Assembly: GCF_002127325.2 (NCBI RefSeq)
Contig: NC_035435.2
Location: 113,023,235 to 113,087,234, forward strand
DNA from: Helianthus annuus
Lineage: Eukaryota > Streptophyta > Magnoliopsida > Asterales > Asteraceae
DNA: 64,000 nt
Reading direction: 5' to 3'
The notes beneath the pieces are model-generated. The model did no database searches, was not told the origin of the DNA, and was given only the letters and a program-made list of their open reading frames with translations. The translations under genes and the position numbers were made by a program. Shown piece after piece: positions 1 to 11,779 of the stretch. The stretch's first letter is position 1, and every line of letters begins with the position of its first letter.

Positions 1-321
1 TCGCCAGATCTTCAAGGCGAATACCACCACACCGAGTTCCAGGTCGTGAGTGGTATAGTTTCTTTCATGAACCTTCAATTGTCTTGAAGCATAAGCGATG
101 ACTTTCTGGCGTTGCATGAGCACGCAACCCAAACCTTGTCGTGAAGCGTCGCAGTATACCACGAAGTCTTCAGTGCCTCCGGGTAATGATAGTATTGGTG
201 CATCGCATAGCTTGTTTTTAAGTAGTTGAAAGGCTTCTTCCTGCTTGTCACCCAGTCGTACTTCTTGTCTTTCTGTGTAAGGGTAGCTAGCGGTTGAGCT
301 ATCTTTGAGAAATTCTCAATA
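1..321 (-). pseudogene. Element B (Ty3/gypsy) pol fragment: end of RT and start of RNase H
   Basis: Translation of the complement gives the reverse transcriptase tail ([19 protein letters not shown]) followed by the RNase H start ([38 protein letters not shown]). The two parts are in different frames: about one base is missing near position 250, just after the KYDW residues, so the frame is broken. This is the continuation of the minus-strand pol at 15143-17746, separated from it by insertion of element A. Identical 5-bp flanks at both junctions show this. The rest of RNase H, integrase and the 3' LTR of B lie left of the window. Polyprotein of a Ty3/gypsy chromovirus; non-functional. Confidence 0.9.
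317..321. repeat. Target site duplication of element A, left copy (CAATA)
   Basis: The five bases CAATA directly before the left LTR are repeated directly after the right LTR at 15143-15147. Removing A plus one copy rejoins the B pol reading in the RT/RNase H region. Confidence 0.92.
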
Positions 322-3300
322 TGTGACAACCCGCACAATTACAGGTACTGTACAAATTAATTAACCCTAATTATGTGCTTAATGATTGTGCTTGATTACA
401 TCTGACACTTTAAACTGCTTACTGATTCATGTTACATACATACATGTGCATCCTTTACATACGGTCACTCCATTTATTGCATACAGACTCTTAGTGACAA
501 ATCTGATGCACAAAGCACAGTTAGCACAGTGAGCGGATAACTCAGACACATGCTGACAATGCCAGCACATAGACAGACACTATTTTTAGGCCAGTATGGG
601 TCAGAGATAAAGCACTACACCAGTATGGAGTGTAGGGAAGTGAGGACCATAAGACTGTGTCACTAGGTGATAGTTTGAGTGCCGGAAGGTGCCTAAAACT
701 CATTTTTAATACAGAATTCCGCATTTTCAGTAACAATTCAGCTTTTAACACACTCGTATTACACAGAGAATTGACTAAATGGTCCTGAACACTTTCCTAA
801 GTTCCAGGAATGATTTCGTTACAAAAAGATGCATAAAAGACACTATACGGTACACTCTAACACTTTAACCGAACGATACTTAACCGAAAAACCGGACATT
901 ACCTGGGGCACCAAATTATTGTCAATGACATTGTTTTACTATTTTTGGCTAGTCATGGTACCCGTTTGCCATAACACCCATTAAAAAGCTTTTCACTACA
1001 CATACAAGTCCATACTTACAATTTAACTACTTAGTTACCATTTAGTCACAATTTTTACATCAAGACCCCCCCCCCCCCCAATCGAATTTTCTGTCCTAGG
1101 TGGACCCACCACATCTCCATTTTATACTTGTTAATTGGTTGATTAAAATAATAAGATTGTTTACTTGTGGGACTTGCTAAGATGTGTAAGTAATCTTATG
1201 GGAATTTGGTTCTTGGATTACAATCATTTCACCTAAGATCACACCCTATCCTCACCTTTCTCTCTCTCATTTTCGGCTCACCAAAACCGAACCTAACCCC
1301 TCTTCACCTCCTACTTGTTTATTGGTTGATTATTATATTAGACATGAGGCTTAACAAACTAAACAAAATATACATGATGGCCTATAAGAGGTAGGATGCA
1401 TAGATATCCTATCATTACTTCAAAAACCACACTCCAACCTCACTCCCTTCCCCCTATTTCGGCTCCTCATAACCGAACCCACCTCCATCACTTGCACACT
1501 CTCATCTTCTTCACTACAAGTCCCCTTTCCAAGCTTGGAGATCATTCATAGAAGTTGCAAGTTGAAGGGCTCTCAAGAAAGCTTTGTTCTAATCGTATCA
1601 TCTTCATTTCTTCATCATCCTTGCACTAAGATTTCTACCCTAGCCTTGTGCTAGTAGTAAGTCCCTTCACACCATTGTTCATCTTGTTCTTTGTTATGAT
1701 ATATAGTAGGATGATAATATTCAAGTAACACAAGAAATAGAACACTAAAAAGATGAACATGAAACTCTACATAAAAACCCTACATAAAAAGTTTGTATGA
1801 AGTTGAAATCTGGTTGGTTTAGGGTTGGTTAAAGCATGACTGAGGTTTGAACATTAAATCATCGATAAACCGTGGTTAGGACCTTTGTTGATGCGTTTTT
1901 AGTAGCTTTTACGTCGTAAACAGCAAGTTGATTTGTATTTCCAGCCAACTTCAACAGGCTGTAACTGGACCGTTTTAAATTGAAAAACTGATTTTCTGAA
2001 GCCTAAAATATGCATTTTGGAATAACCAAACAAATGGCACTGGAATCGTAATTTTTCTAGGTCGTTTACTATTTTTAAAAGACTGTTTTTGGACAGCAGC
2101 TCTAGCTGCATTTTTACTGCAGAAAAAGTGTGTCGTATTTAAAGTCATAACTTGAAACCTGAGTAGAATCGACTCATGGAATTATTACAGTAGTTGGTCA
2201 CCGTTGTCAAGATGATCCTCCAACTGAAATTTCGTCAATCGGACTTACGGTTAATTTTTAGTGAGTTATTCCGTAAACTGCAATCAGAAAGTAACAAATC
2301 TGATTGCATTCAGGTAAATTAATTTCTATAAAATATTGGTAACGAACTGGACTCTGGTATTTTTACACAATGAAATTTGGATCGTGTGAGTCATTCTGCA
2401 AAAATTTGGGAATTTTTGGAAAAGGTTAGCTATTTTATAAAAATCCTCGAAAACAGTCCAGTTTTGAGTAATGAAGCTGAAATAAAGTAAGTAAGGCTTT
2501 GTATGTCTATATGTCGGTTTGATTATTGAAAATGAACTACGGGATATACGTAAAAGAAAATGATATGCTAATTAAGCATGGACACCTCTATTTACAAAGG
2601 AGACTATGACGAAATTTTTGAAAATCCGAACACTTAGTAAAATATTCGAGAAACATAGATACGAAATAGTTGTCTAACTATTTTTCTAAGAACGATAGTT
2701 AAGTCAAAATAATAATTATTATTTTAACAAAATAATACCAAAGTAACGCAACTCAAAACACTAAACTCTAAGCCAAGGCACGGCCCGTTCGTCTAATAGA
2801 CATTAGTACGTTGTAGGTTGTCGTGTAGCGGACAGAGTTGAGATTCGAGCCAAGACGCACTACATTGAGTTCATGACCCCCTTTTCTTTTACTGTTTTCC
2901 ATTTTATACTTCGGGTGTGGAATACATGTTTACAATTTATTTCAGACATTTTATACATGGTATTGTTAGCTTAAGGAGGGTTCTTATTACGCGATCAAGT
3001 GAGTGGTGGGCATGACACTTAAGGCCATTAATCCTCATTGTAGGACCACGGGACATGAGTGATAGATCTATTTGGGTGTAGCGAGCCCACACCCATGAGG
3101 CCGGGGGCCCATAGTGGTGACTATGTCTTCATACCGGAGACAAATTTGCTAGGTTTGAGTCTTCCTGCATCATTCACATATACTATTGGTTTTGCAACCC
3201 AATGGTGATCAATTTTTCCTTATTGCTACATACCAGGGACTATTTTACTTACAGACATACTAAACGGTTTATACACACAGACTTACACATGAACTCGCTC

Positions 3301-3635
3301 AACTTTTTGTTGACTTTTTAAACTACATGTATTTCAGGGAATTAATTTGGATCTGGCAAGTGTTGCATGTTAGACAAGCTGCGTACTTAATAAGGATGTC
3401 ATCCAGAGTTGTAGGGTTTGGGAAGTGCAACTCCTACGAACTCGTTTTAAACAAGTAATGTTTTGTAATGCATTTTGTGGTTGATGTTTTAAGACAATAT
3501 GTTATGCATTTTTCCAAACTATTTTAATGGATAAACATCATATATTTTTATCATATAGCATTGTTGTGATTGTTGCTATGGTATTAAGAAGTCACACCAA
3601 TAAACCCACGCTTCCGCAAAAGCCAGGGTGTGACA
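322..3635 (+). repeat. Element A 5' LTR (3314 bp)
   Basis: Nearly identical to 11780-15142. It starts TGTGACAACCCGC and ends CCAGGGTGTGACA, directly followed by the primer binding site. A TATA-like box (TATAAGAG, 1383-1390) lies before a CT-rich stretch that is a plausible start of R. Compared with the 3' LTR this copy lacks about 60 bp near 3432 and has a longer poly-C tract near 1067-1080. Predicted short ORFs here have no protein signal. Confidence 0.93.
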
Positions 3636-3638
3636 GCT

Positions 3639-3650
3639 TGGTATCAGAGC
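3639..3650 (+). other. Element A primer binding site (initiator tRNA-Met)
   Basis: TGGTATCAGAGC lies three bases after the 5' LTR and matches the usual plant retrotransposon site complementary to the 3' end of initiator tRNA-Met. Confidence 0.9.
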
Positions 3651-3823
3651 CTCGATCATGGCGAACTAGGATTCATTCTCGAGTCTAGACTATGATCACT
3701 AGGGCTCTCACGAAAATGTTTTCAAACATTTTTTTACATTTACATACACTAAAAGTCCAGATCCAGGGCACAAACATTTTTACAAACAAAAGGGCACAAA
3801 TACACTTTTCAAAATTTTTATAT

Positions 3824-4025
3824 CAGTCTTAGAGACTGAGGGAGGTTTCAGTCTTAGAGACTGAGGGGTTCAATCTTAGAGATTGGGGAAGTTTAGCCTT
3901 AGAGGCTGGGGAAAGTTTGAGTCTTAGAGACTGGGAAAGGTTTGGTCTTAGAGACCAGGGATGTAGTCTGAGAGACTAGGAAGTTCGGTCTTAGAGATTG
4001 GGAGGGATAGTCTGGGAAGACTAGG
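3824..4025 (+). repeat. Array of nine degenerate 20-25 bp hairpin repeats in the 5' leader of element A
   Basis: Each unit is a short inverted repeat around TTAGA followed by a G-rich spacer, for example CAGTC-TTAGA-GACTG. Units differ, but the arms mostly change together: CAATC/GATTG, AGCC/GGCT, GGTC/GACC. The array lies between the primer binding site and the first ORF, so it would be near the 5' end of the genomic RNA. The leader 3636-4105 holds no gene. A splice-acceptor-like stretch (GTGTTACAG) ends six bases before the ATG at 4106. Confidence 0.85.
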
Positions 4026-4105
4026 ATGCATACATGATTTCATCGTTATTTGTTTACATGCTTACCTGATTTGTGTGCATATGTTGTGGTTGTGTTACAG
4101 ACACC

Positions 4106-5119
4106 ATGGCATCATCTGGTAGTGGAGTATCCAACGCGAGCGACCCGATGGCCTGTACCTCTGATGACGAGATGGCCACCGACTCGGGAGTTTACACCTC
4201 AGACACCACGAGCACCGATGAAGACGATTTCCAGCCGTTTGCCCTACCGATCTTCGGAGATGGCGTACCCCTAGCTGATGGCCCACCAGGAGAGGACCTA
4301 CCCCTTGTTCCAATCCATGCCCATCTCCCCTTCGCTGCAGTTCCCTTTGAGGAACAACCTCTCGACGCGTTACCCGATGGTGACATCGACCTACTCATCG
4401 AGGGTCCCCCGGAGGGAGACCAGGATGGTGGGGCCTCGATGGAGGACGGTGTTCCGCTTGTTGATATCCCAGTTGTTGATCCCATTGTTCCCATGGTTGA
4501 GCTTCCTGATATGGAGGTTCATTCTGATTCGGCCGCCTCAGGTTCTTTTGAGTCGATAGCTTCCTTTATCCCACCGTTGGGATTCGGTTACATTCCTCGT
4601 ATTGACGATGATGAGGAGATAGAGATAGGGGACGAGCAGTGGTAGAACCAGGAGTTGTAGACTGGGGGGTCGTAACATAAACGTTTTACGATTAGTGATG
4701 TACATTAATAAATGACTTAGGCAAGACTATATCGCTAAGACCTTTCGTAGTGGAAGGTTATATGACGCCTAACCCCTCCATAGTGCCCTATGGCGCCTCC
4801 CCACATCGCCCCGAGGGGCGTTATACCACTTGAACCAGGTTGTCTCACGAAAATTATAACGGGGTGAGTACATTTGCCTCTCTCACACACATATATATAC
4901 ATATATAACTCCATATCTTAATAAATCTCCCACTGCATACACATGTTATATAACCCTCCTATAACCCCCAACATTTCACTTTTTTTCCATTTATCATATA
5001 ACCATCCATAAAAGGGGTTATGTGGTATTACTACTACACATGACATAACAATGCATCTTCCAATAATATATATGTCGGCATTATAAATATTTAATTAACT
5101 ATTAATGCTTTGATTTTTG

Positions 5120-5161
<42 letters not shown>

Positions 5162-6668
5162 TGTACAATAATCAAGATCAAATTTACTTATGATTTTCAG
5201 ACAAAGTATTACTTGAATTAAAATAATATATTTAATAGATTAGGTAATTGTAATTTCCACATTTTAAAACATGAGGCAGGTGGTGAAAAGACACACCATT
5301 GTACTAATGCGTTTTGAACTTGTGTGGTAAAAAGGAAAACAATAAAACAAATAAAAAGGATTTGATTGGCTATAGGACCAATATTGACTAGCAATTAATT
5401 ATTTACAACCACTTTTATCATCTTCCTTTCTTTCTTGTCTGTGTATTATCCCCACCGCCAATTGCTTCCTGTCTGCCGTGCCGTAGTCGGAAAAACTCAA
5501 AAACAACCCCACTCTTCGATTTTTAACTTTAAAGACTATAGGGAGATAATCTAGAGGGGTCAAAACACACAAAAGCTTCTCCCGTCATTGCCGTCAAATT
5601 CTCTGGTAAACACAAAGTTTGGCCGACCGGAGGGTCAACTGACCCTCCTGACCCTCCTGTAGTTCCGCCTCTGGGGATGAGTTGATCCACGAGGAGCAGC
5701 CTGCTGAGGCTCCTGTTCTCCCAGATGATCAGATTCCTGTTATGCCTGCTGATCATCAGCCCGCTCCAGTCGTTCCAGAGCCCATTCTTGCCCTTGACCC
5801 TGTTCCTATCATTGATGCACCCGCTGTTGCACCACCAGCCATTGAGACCCCAGAGGTAGCACCCATACCCGATCCCATGGCGATTTTTGATGACCTTGCA
5901 CCGTTTGCTACCCACATTGACCCGAGATACGCTAACACCAGCAATGGGTGGACTGAGGAGGATGACTACCCTCCGTACGTGGTCCCAGTCACTCCCACTA
6001 CCGTACCTGTTACTGCACCACTCGATATTCCGGTGTTTCCTCCACCCACTTCTGATGCCCCTCGTACCGATCTCCCGATTACTTTTCTCCAGGACATTCC
6101 TCCGCCACCACCTGGGGAGGGATCGTCGAGTCAGCCTTTCGGCCACACACTATTTATGGCAGGAGATAGCCAGTTCTTACCACAGATCCCTTATCCTGGT
6201 TTTGTTCCACCTGTGTCATCTACTGCACCCTTCATTTCTCAGTTTCCCCATACCACTTCACAGGTTGCATTTACCCCACACACTACACACCCAGCTTCAG
6301 CCCCGATGAGTGAGCCATTTCTATGGTCATCACCCCACGTTATGCCAGTATCCGACCCTTATCATCCATTCCATGTCGGATACTCTGTAGAGGACACGCT
6401 CACGTCACTGTAGTTACAGCAGGACGCCTTGAGACGATATGTCCAGGAGTTGGGGAGAGCTCCACATCCTCCATGCCCCTGCCAGACTCTGTATACAGCA
6501 CCTCACACTCCTTTTGCATCACCCCATGATTCAGATGTTCGTTTCCTTCCTCTTGACCAACAGGTTGCTTTCGTATTGCGTTTCGCTTATGCTCTTGAGG
6601 AGGACTTGGTGAAGTTGCGCCGATTGATTTTCTCTCGTTTTCCGCCTCCTCCGCCGCCATCGGCATAG
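4106..6668 (+). pseudogene. Element A extra ORF upstream of gag (acidic, proline-rich protein), interrupted
   Basis: An open frame starts at ATG 4106 (MASSGSGVSNASDP) and runs to 4636, where a hAT-like element enters. It resumes in the same frame at 5682 and ends at 6666-6668 after a PPPPPPSA tail. Without the insertion and one duplication copy the frame is continuous, about 505 codons. One further in-frame TAG (6411-6413) breaks it. The first part is acidic (DSGVYTSDTTSTDEDD), the middle rich in P, V, I, A and D, and the last 80 residues look helical (QQVAFVLRFAYALEEDLVKL). No catalytic motif is visible. I recall similar hypothetical proteins from Asteraceae genomes but cannot check. Its role in the retrotransposon is unknown. 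Elements B and H have short leaders without it. Confidence 0.75.
4637..5673. mobile_element. hAT-like non-autonomous DNA transposon (1037 bp)
   Basis: The left end CAGTGGTAGAACCAGGAG resembles the inverted right end CAGAGGCGGAACTACAGGAG. The 8-bp flanks are GGGACGAG (4629-4636) and GGGATGAG (5674-5681), differing by one transition. An 8-bp duplication and a CAG...CTG terminus are typical of hAT elements. Excision would restore the host ORF frame exactly. The interior is AT-rich, has an (AAT)n microsatellite at about 5127-5160 and no transposase. Confidence 0.82.
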
Positions 6669-7053
6669 CCACTTTTGATTTATTGCAGGTGTTGACTATT
6701 TTGACGAGAAGACAGCGACCGAGCCAGACTTACAGCATTTTTGAAGACCACTTTTTGACATCATGGCTATGAATATTTGATTTTGTCAGTTGTAATTGGT
6801 TAGACATTTCAGACAAGGGCATTATGACCCTTAGTCTCTTGGGTTGTACGATACTTTCTTTTTGGGAACAAACATTGTGTTGTGGTTTTAATTATATGAA
6901 AGCTCAGTCGCAGTATTCTCATTACATGTTTTGTTAAAGTTATTTGTGTTATGGTTATGACATGAGATGTTATGTGGATGATAAATGCTACTATATATAA
7001 GTATAATTATTATACTTGCTATGACCTGACCAATATGAAACATCCTCTAGAAA
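6669..7053 (+). other. Spacer between the extra ORF and gag of element A
   Basis: About 385 bp without an ORF or recognisable motif. It separates the stop of the upstream ORF from the gag ATG, so gag would need reinitiation, splicing or its own transcript. Confidence 0.5.
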
Positions 7054-10000
7054 ATGCCTCCACGACGCGAAGCACGCATGCCGACTACCCAGGCAGAACT
7101 GCAAGAAATCATCACTGCCGCTATTGCGCAATATATTGCTCCTCAAGGAGAAACAAGCGGAAACATCTCGAACAACAATAACAACAACCCTCCACTCCGA
7201 ATGGTAATGATCAGTCATAAGAGACACATTACACTATATTTGGATGATTCTTGTGCAACTGCTAATAATTCCTATAAATAACATTGCTTGTACAGGGTGT
7301 ACTTTCAAGCAATTCTTAGATTGCAAGCCGCAAAACTTTGATGGCACTGGAGGTGCCGTGGCTTTTACCGGTTGAACTGAAAAGACGGAGACGACAATAA
7401 GAATGAGCAAATGTGCACCGGGACAACAAGTTACATACATCACTGGGCTCTTTACTGATGGTGCCCTATCATGGTGGAATCTCCAAGTTCAAACCTTAGG
7501 AGAGGCTACAGCGTACGCCATGACTTGGGCTGAATTGAAAGAGCTGATGCGCAAGAAGTATTGCTCCAGGGCTGAGATCCAGAGATTGGAAACCGAGTTT
7601 TGGAACTTAAGGATGGAAGGCCCAAAAATCCCTGAGTATGTTCAAAGGTTTCATGATCTGTCCCATGTAGTGTCGTACATGGTCACGCCTGAATTCAAGC
7701 GTGTGGAACGTTTCATCTGGGGGTTAGCACCTCAGATTATGAGCATGGTCACAACATCAAAACCGCCAACCATTACTGAAGCCATTGATTTAAGCATCTC
7801 ACTGACTGAAGAAGCCATCAGGCTAAACAAGTTTTCAAAGGATGATCAGAAAAAGAAGGAGACTCATGTGGAGTTGTCGGGAGAAAACAAACGCAAGTTT
7901 TCCAACTTCAAGCAAGGAACCAGCAGCGGTAGCAAGAGAAGTGAATCAAACACACCGACCAGGGCCAAGACTAGTGATGAAAACAGAGGAAAAGGTTACA
8001 TGGGCACTCTGCCCAAGTGTGGTACATGTCAGTTCCATCATCCCGGCCCGTGCCGACTCAGAAAATGCGAATCTTGCGGGAAGACGGGCCATTCAAAGGA
8101 GACGTGCTGGGTTGGATCAGGCCAAGGTGGCCAAAGGGGTTACAATAACAACAACCGTGGTAATGGAAACAGGCCGCAAGGGAATAATGGGAGAAACGGA
8201 AATCATGGGAATCCCCCGAATCAAGCTGGTAACCGGGGAACAAACGGAAATCGAGGCGGAAATGGTAATGGGAATGGCCGAGGGCCAGGATGCTTCAACT
8301 GTGGGGACGTTAGGCACTTCAAAAGGGAATGCCCAAAGCTAAATCAAGCGCAAGGCCGAGTTTTTAACATTGGTGCGAGGGAAGCGCGCCAAGATCCGAA
8401 TGTTGTCACTGGTACGTTCCCTATAAATGAACGCTATACGTCTGTTCTTTTTGATACTGGTGCCGATTATAGTTTCGTATCGTTAGAATTTAAGAACATA
8501 CTTGGGTTGGCCACTAGTAAGTTAGACGTTCCGTACTCTATTGAATTAGCGAATGGGAAACTAGTTGAAACGGGTGAAGTTATCAGGGGATGCACGATAG
8601 AACTGGGAGGACACGAATTTACACTAGACCTACTGCCAGTCGAGTTAGGAAGCTTCGACGTGGTAATAGGGATGGATTGGCTGTCTAGCAACAAAGCTGA
8701 AGTGGTTTGTCACGAAAAGACCATCCGCATCCCAATGGCCGATGGAGAGACGATTGTAGTTCATGGAGAAAAGTGCGATACGCCATTGAGGATCATTAGC
8801 TGCTTGAAAGCTAGGAAGTGTTTGAAGAAAGGATGTGTTGCCTTCTTTGCACATATCGTTGATAAGGAAGCCGCCGAGCCAAAAATCGAAGACATTCCTG
8901 TCGTGAAGGAATATCCTGAAGTCTTTCCAGAAGACTTACCAGGGTTGCCACCTCCAAGACAAGTCGAATTTCACATTGACTTAGTTCCAGGCGCCGCGCC
9001 TGTGGCTAAGGCACCTTATCGACTTGCACCTTCAGAGATGCAAGAGCTGTCAACACAACTCCAAGAGTTGTTAGACAAGGGATTCATCAGACCAAGCTTC
9101 TCACCTTGGGGAGCTCCAGTTTTGTTCGTTAAGAAGAAGGATGGTAGTTTTCGCATGTGTATAGACTACCGCGAGCTTAACAAGTTGACTGTCAAGAACA
9201 TATATCCTTTGCCAAGGATCGATGACCTGTTCGATCAACTACAAGGTTCGAGTTTTTTACTCAAAGATCGATCTAAGATCGGCTTATCACCAGTTGAGAA
9301 TACAAGAGGAAAGTATTCCCAAAACTGCTTTTAGAACTCGATATGGACATTACGAGTTTCTGGTGATGCCGTTTGGGTTGACAAACGCTCCAGCAGTTTT
9401 CATGGACTTGATGAACAGAGTCTGCAAGCCGTACCTCGACAAGTTCGTAATCGTATTCATTGATGATATCCTGATCTACTCGAAGACGAAGAAAGAACAC
9501 GAGCAACACTTAAGAGCTATCCTAGAGCTACTTAAAAAGGAAAAGTTATACGCTAAGTTCTTGAAATGTGAGTTTTGGTTACGCGAAGTCCAGTTTCTTG
9601 GACATGTGGTTAATGGAAATGGAATCCATGTGGATCCCACAAAGATCGAGGCGATCAAGAATTGGGAGTCTCCGAAAACGCCAACCGAGATTCGGCAATT
9701 CTTAGGGTTGGCTGGGTATTATCGAAGGTTCATTGAGGATTTTTCTAAAATCGCTCAACCTCTGACCGCACTCACACAAAAAGACAAGAAGTTTGATTAG
9801 AGCGACAAGCAAGAAGAAGCGTTTCAGTTGTTGAAGAACAAACTTTGTGACGCACCGATTTTAGCTCTACCCGAAGGCACGGACGACTTCGTGGTGTATT
9901 GTGACGCCTCGCGTCAGGGTTTAGGCTGCGTGTTGATGCAGCGGCAGAAAGTCATAGCCTATGCCTCACGCCAGCTGAAAGTACATGAGAAGAACTACAC

Positions 10001-11744
10001 CACGCATGACTTGGAGTTAGGCGCCGTAGTGTTCGCATTGAAGATCTGGCGACACTGCTTGTATGGAACAAGATGTACAATCTTCACTGATCACAAGAGT
10101 TTACAGCACATTTTTTATCAAAAGGAACTTAACATGAGACAGAGACGATGGGTTGAGCTGTTGAACGACTACGACTGTGAAATCAAGTATCACCCAGGGA
10201 AGGCGAATGTAGTCGCTGATGCCCTAAGTCGGAAGGAAAGGATTAAGCCCATAAGGGTTAGGGCCTTAGAAATGATTGTCAAGACAGACCTCTCGTTGCG
10301 CATTCGTGCCGCGCAGAGAGAGGCCTTGAAAGAAAGGAATATTGAGGATGAGTATCTCCGTGGAATGGAGAAGCAGCTAGTGCCAAACAGGGAAGGAACA
10401 TTGTGTTTCATGAATCGAATTTGGGTTCCTCTGTTTGGAGGATTGAGAAAGGTTATATTCGATGAGGCTCACAAGTCACGATACTCGATACATCCAGGAG
10501 CGGATAAAATGTACCAAGATCTTAAGGATTTCTATTGGTGGCCTAGGATGAAAGGAGATGTTGCAGTATATGTTGGCAAATGTTTAACTTGCGCCAAGGT
10601 TAAAGCCGAGTACCAAAAGCCTTCAGGTCTTCTACAGCAACCTGAAATACCCAAATGGAAATGGGAACAGATTTCCATGGACTTCATAACGAAATTGCCA
10701 AAGACACCCAAGGGTCATGATACAATTTGGGTAATAGTAGACCGTCTAACAAAGTCTGCGCACTTCCTACCAATCAAGGAGAAGGACAACACGAGTAAAC
10801 TTGCTGAAATATACATGAGGGAGATTGTTGCACGCCACGGAGTGCCTCTCTCGATTATCTCTGATAGAGATGGACGCTTTGTGTCAAGGATATGGCAGTC
10901 TTTCCAAGAGGCATTTGGCTCTCAATTAAATCTGAGTACAGCATTTCACCCACAAACGGATGGCCAGAGTGAACGAACGATTCAAACGCTGGAAGATATG
11001 CTAAGAACATGTGTAATGGACCTAGGTGGTAGCTGGGACAAACACTTACCCTTGGTCGAATTCTCGTACAACAACAGCTACCACATAAGCATTGGAGCAG
11101 CACGATTCGAGGCTCTTTACGGACGCAAGTGTCGATCACCGCTATGCTGGGCTGATGCGGGTGATAGACAGCTGGTTGGCCCCGAAATGATCCAAGAGAT
11201 GACAGACAAAATTGCACAGATACGAGAGCGTATCAAGGCGGCTCGTGACAGACAGAAAGACTATGCAAACCAAAGGAGGAAACCTTTAGAGTTTCAAGTT
11301 GGGGATATGGTTTTGTTGAAGGTTTCACCCTGGAAGGGTGTGGCACGCTTTGGAAAGCGTGGGAAGTTGAATCCACGTTACATCGGCCTTTTCAGAATCC
11401 TGCAAAGGATTGGGCTTGTAGCATACAAACTGGACTTACCTGCTGAACTTAATGGCGTTCACGATACATTCCATGTATCGAACCTAAAAAAGAGCCCAAC
11501 TCAAGAGACAGTTGTCATTCCTGCTGACGAGGTTCATATCGACGACACACTCCACTTTGTTGAAGAACCAGTTGAGGTTACGGATTGGAAGGTTAACAAG
11601 ACACGCCGGAGTAGTGTCAAACTCGTCAAAGTTCGATGGAATGCGCGGCACGGCCCAGAATTCACGTGGGAACGTGAGGATCGTATGAAGGCCAAGTACC
11701 CACATTTATTCCCCAAGACCCCTGCAACTAGAAGTAGAACTTAA
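7054..11744 (+). pseudogene. Element A gag-pol polyprotein gene (disrupted)
   Basis: Gag starts at ATG 7054 (MPPRREARMPTTQAELQ). After a probable 82-bp intron the capsid region continues ([29 protein letters not shown]). CCHC knuckles are [14 protein letters not shown] and [14 protein letters not shown]. Protease carries [11 protein letters not shown] has FIDD, RNase H starts at about 9880 ([11 protein letters not shown]), and integrase has the HHCC region and D,D,E residues ([18 protein letters not shown]). The tail ([17 protein letters not shown]-like FTWERED) is SH3/chromo-like. Breaks: TGA at 7373-7375 replacing a Trp, a frameshift near 9255 in RT just after LFDQLQGSS, and TAG at 9798-9800. 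The final 638-codon part is open to 11744. It encoded the proteins for reverse transcription and integration but cannot do so now. Confidence 0.93.
7214..7295 (+). other. Probable phase-1 intron in element A gag
   Basis: The capsid frame upstream (from ATG 7054) and downstream (GCTFKQF, from 7295) differ by one base. A GT at 7214 and TTGTACAG ending at 7295 give an 82-bp intron that joins the two frames in phase 1. The donor (TCA|GTCATA) is weak. The same position and phase are seen in element H at 62596-62691. Confidence 0.55.
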
Positions 11745-11769
11745 AATTTCGGGACGAAATTTTCTTCAC

Positions 11770-11779
11770 GGGGGGAGAA
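11770..11779 (+). other. Element A polypurine tract
   Basis: GGGGGGAGAA directly precedes the 3' LTR and is the expected plus-strand primer. Confidence 0.88.

Noticed and set aside
2774..2862. tRNA-like stretch (CCCGTTCGTCTAATAGAC ... GATTCGAGCC) in the element A LTRs
   Set aside because: It has vague A- and B-box likeness, but I could not build an acceptor stem or a proper anticodon arm, and it drifts with the LTR.
3824..4025. CRISPR-like array
   Set aside because: Units are degenerate, have no unique spacers, and this is plant nuclear DNA.
5529..6146. Minus-strand ORF of 205 codons
   Set aside because: Shadow of the proline-rich ORF on the other strand; no protein features.
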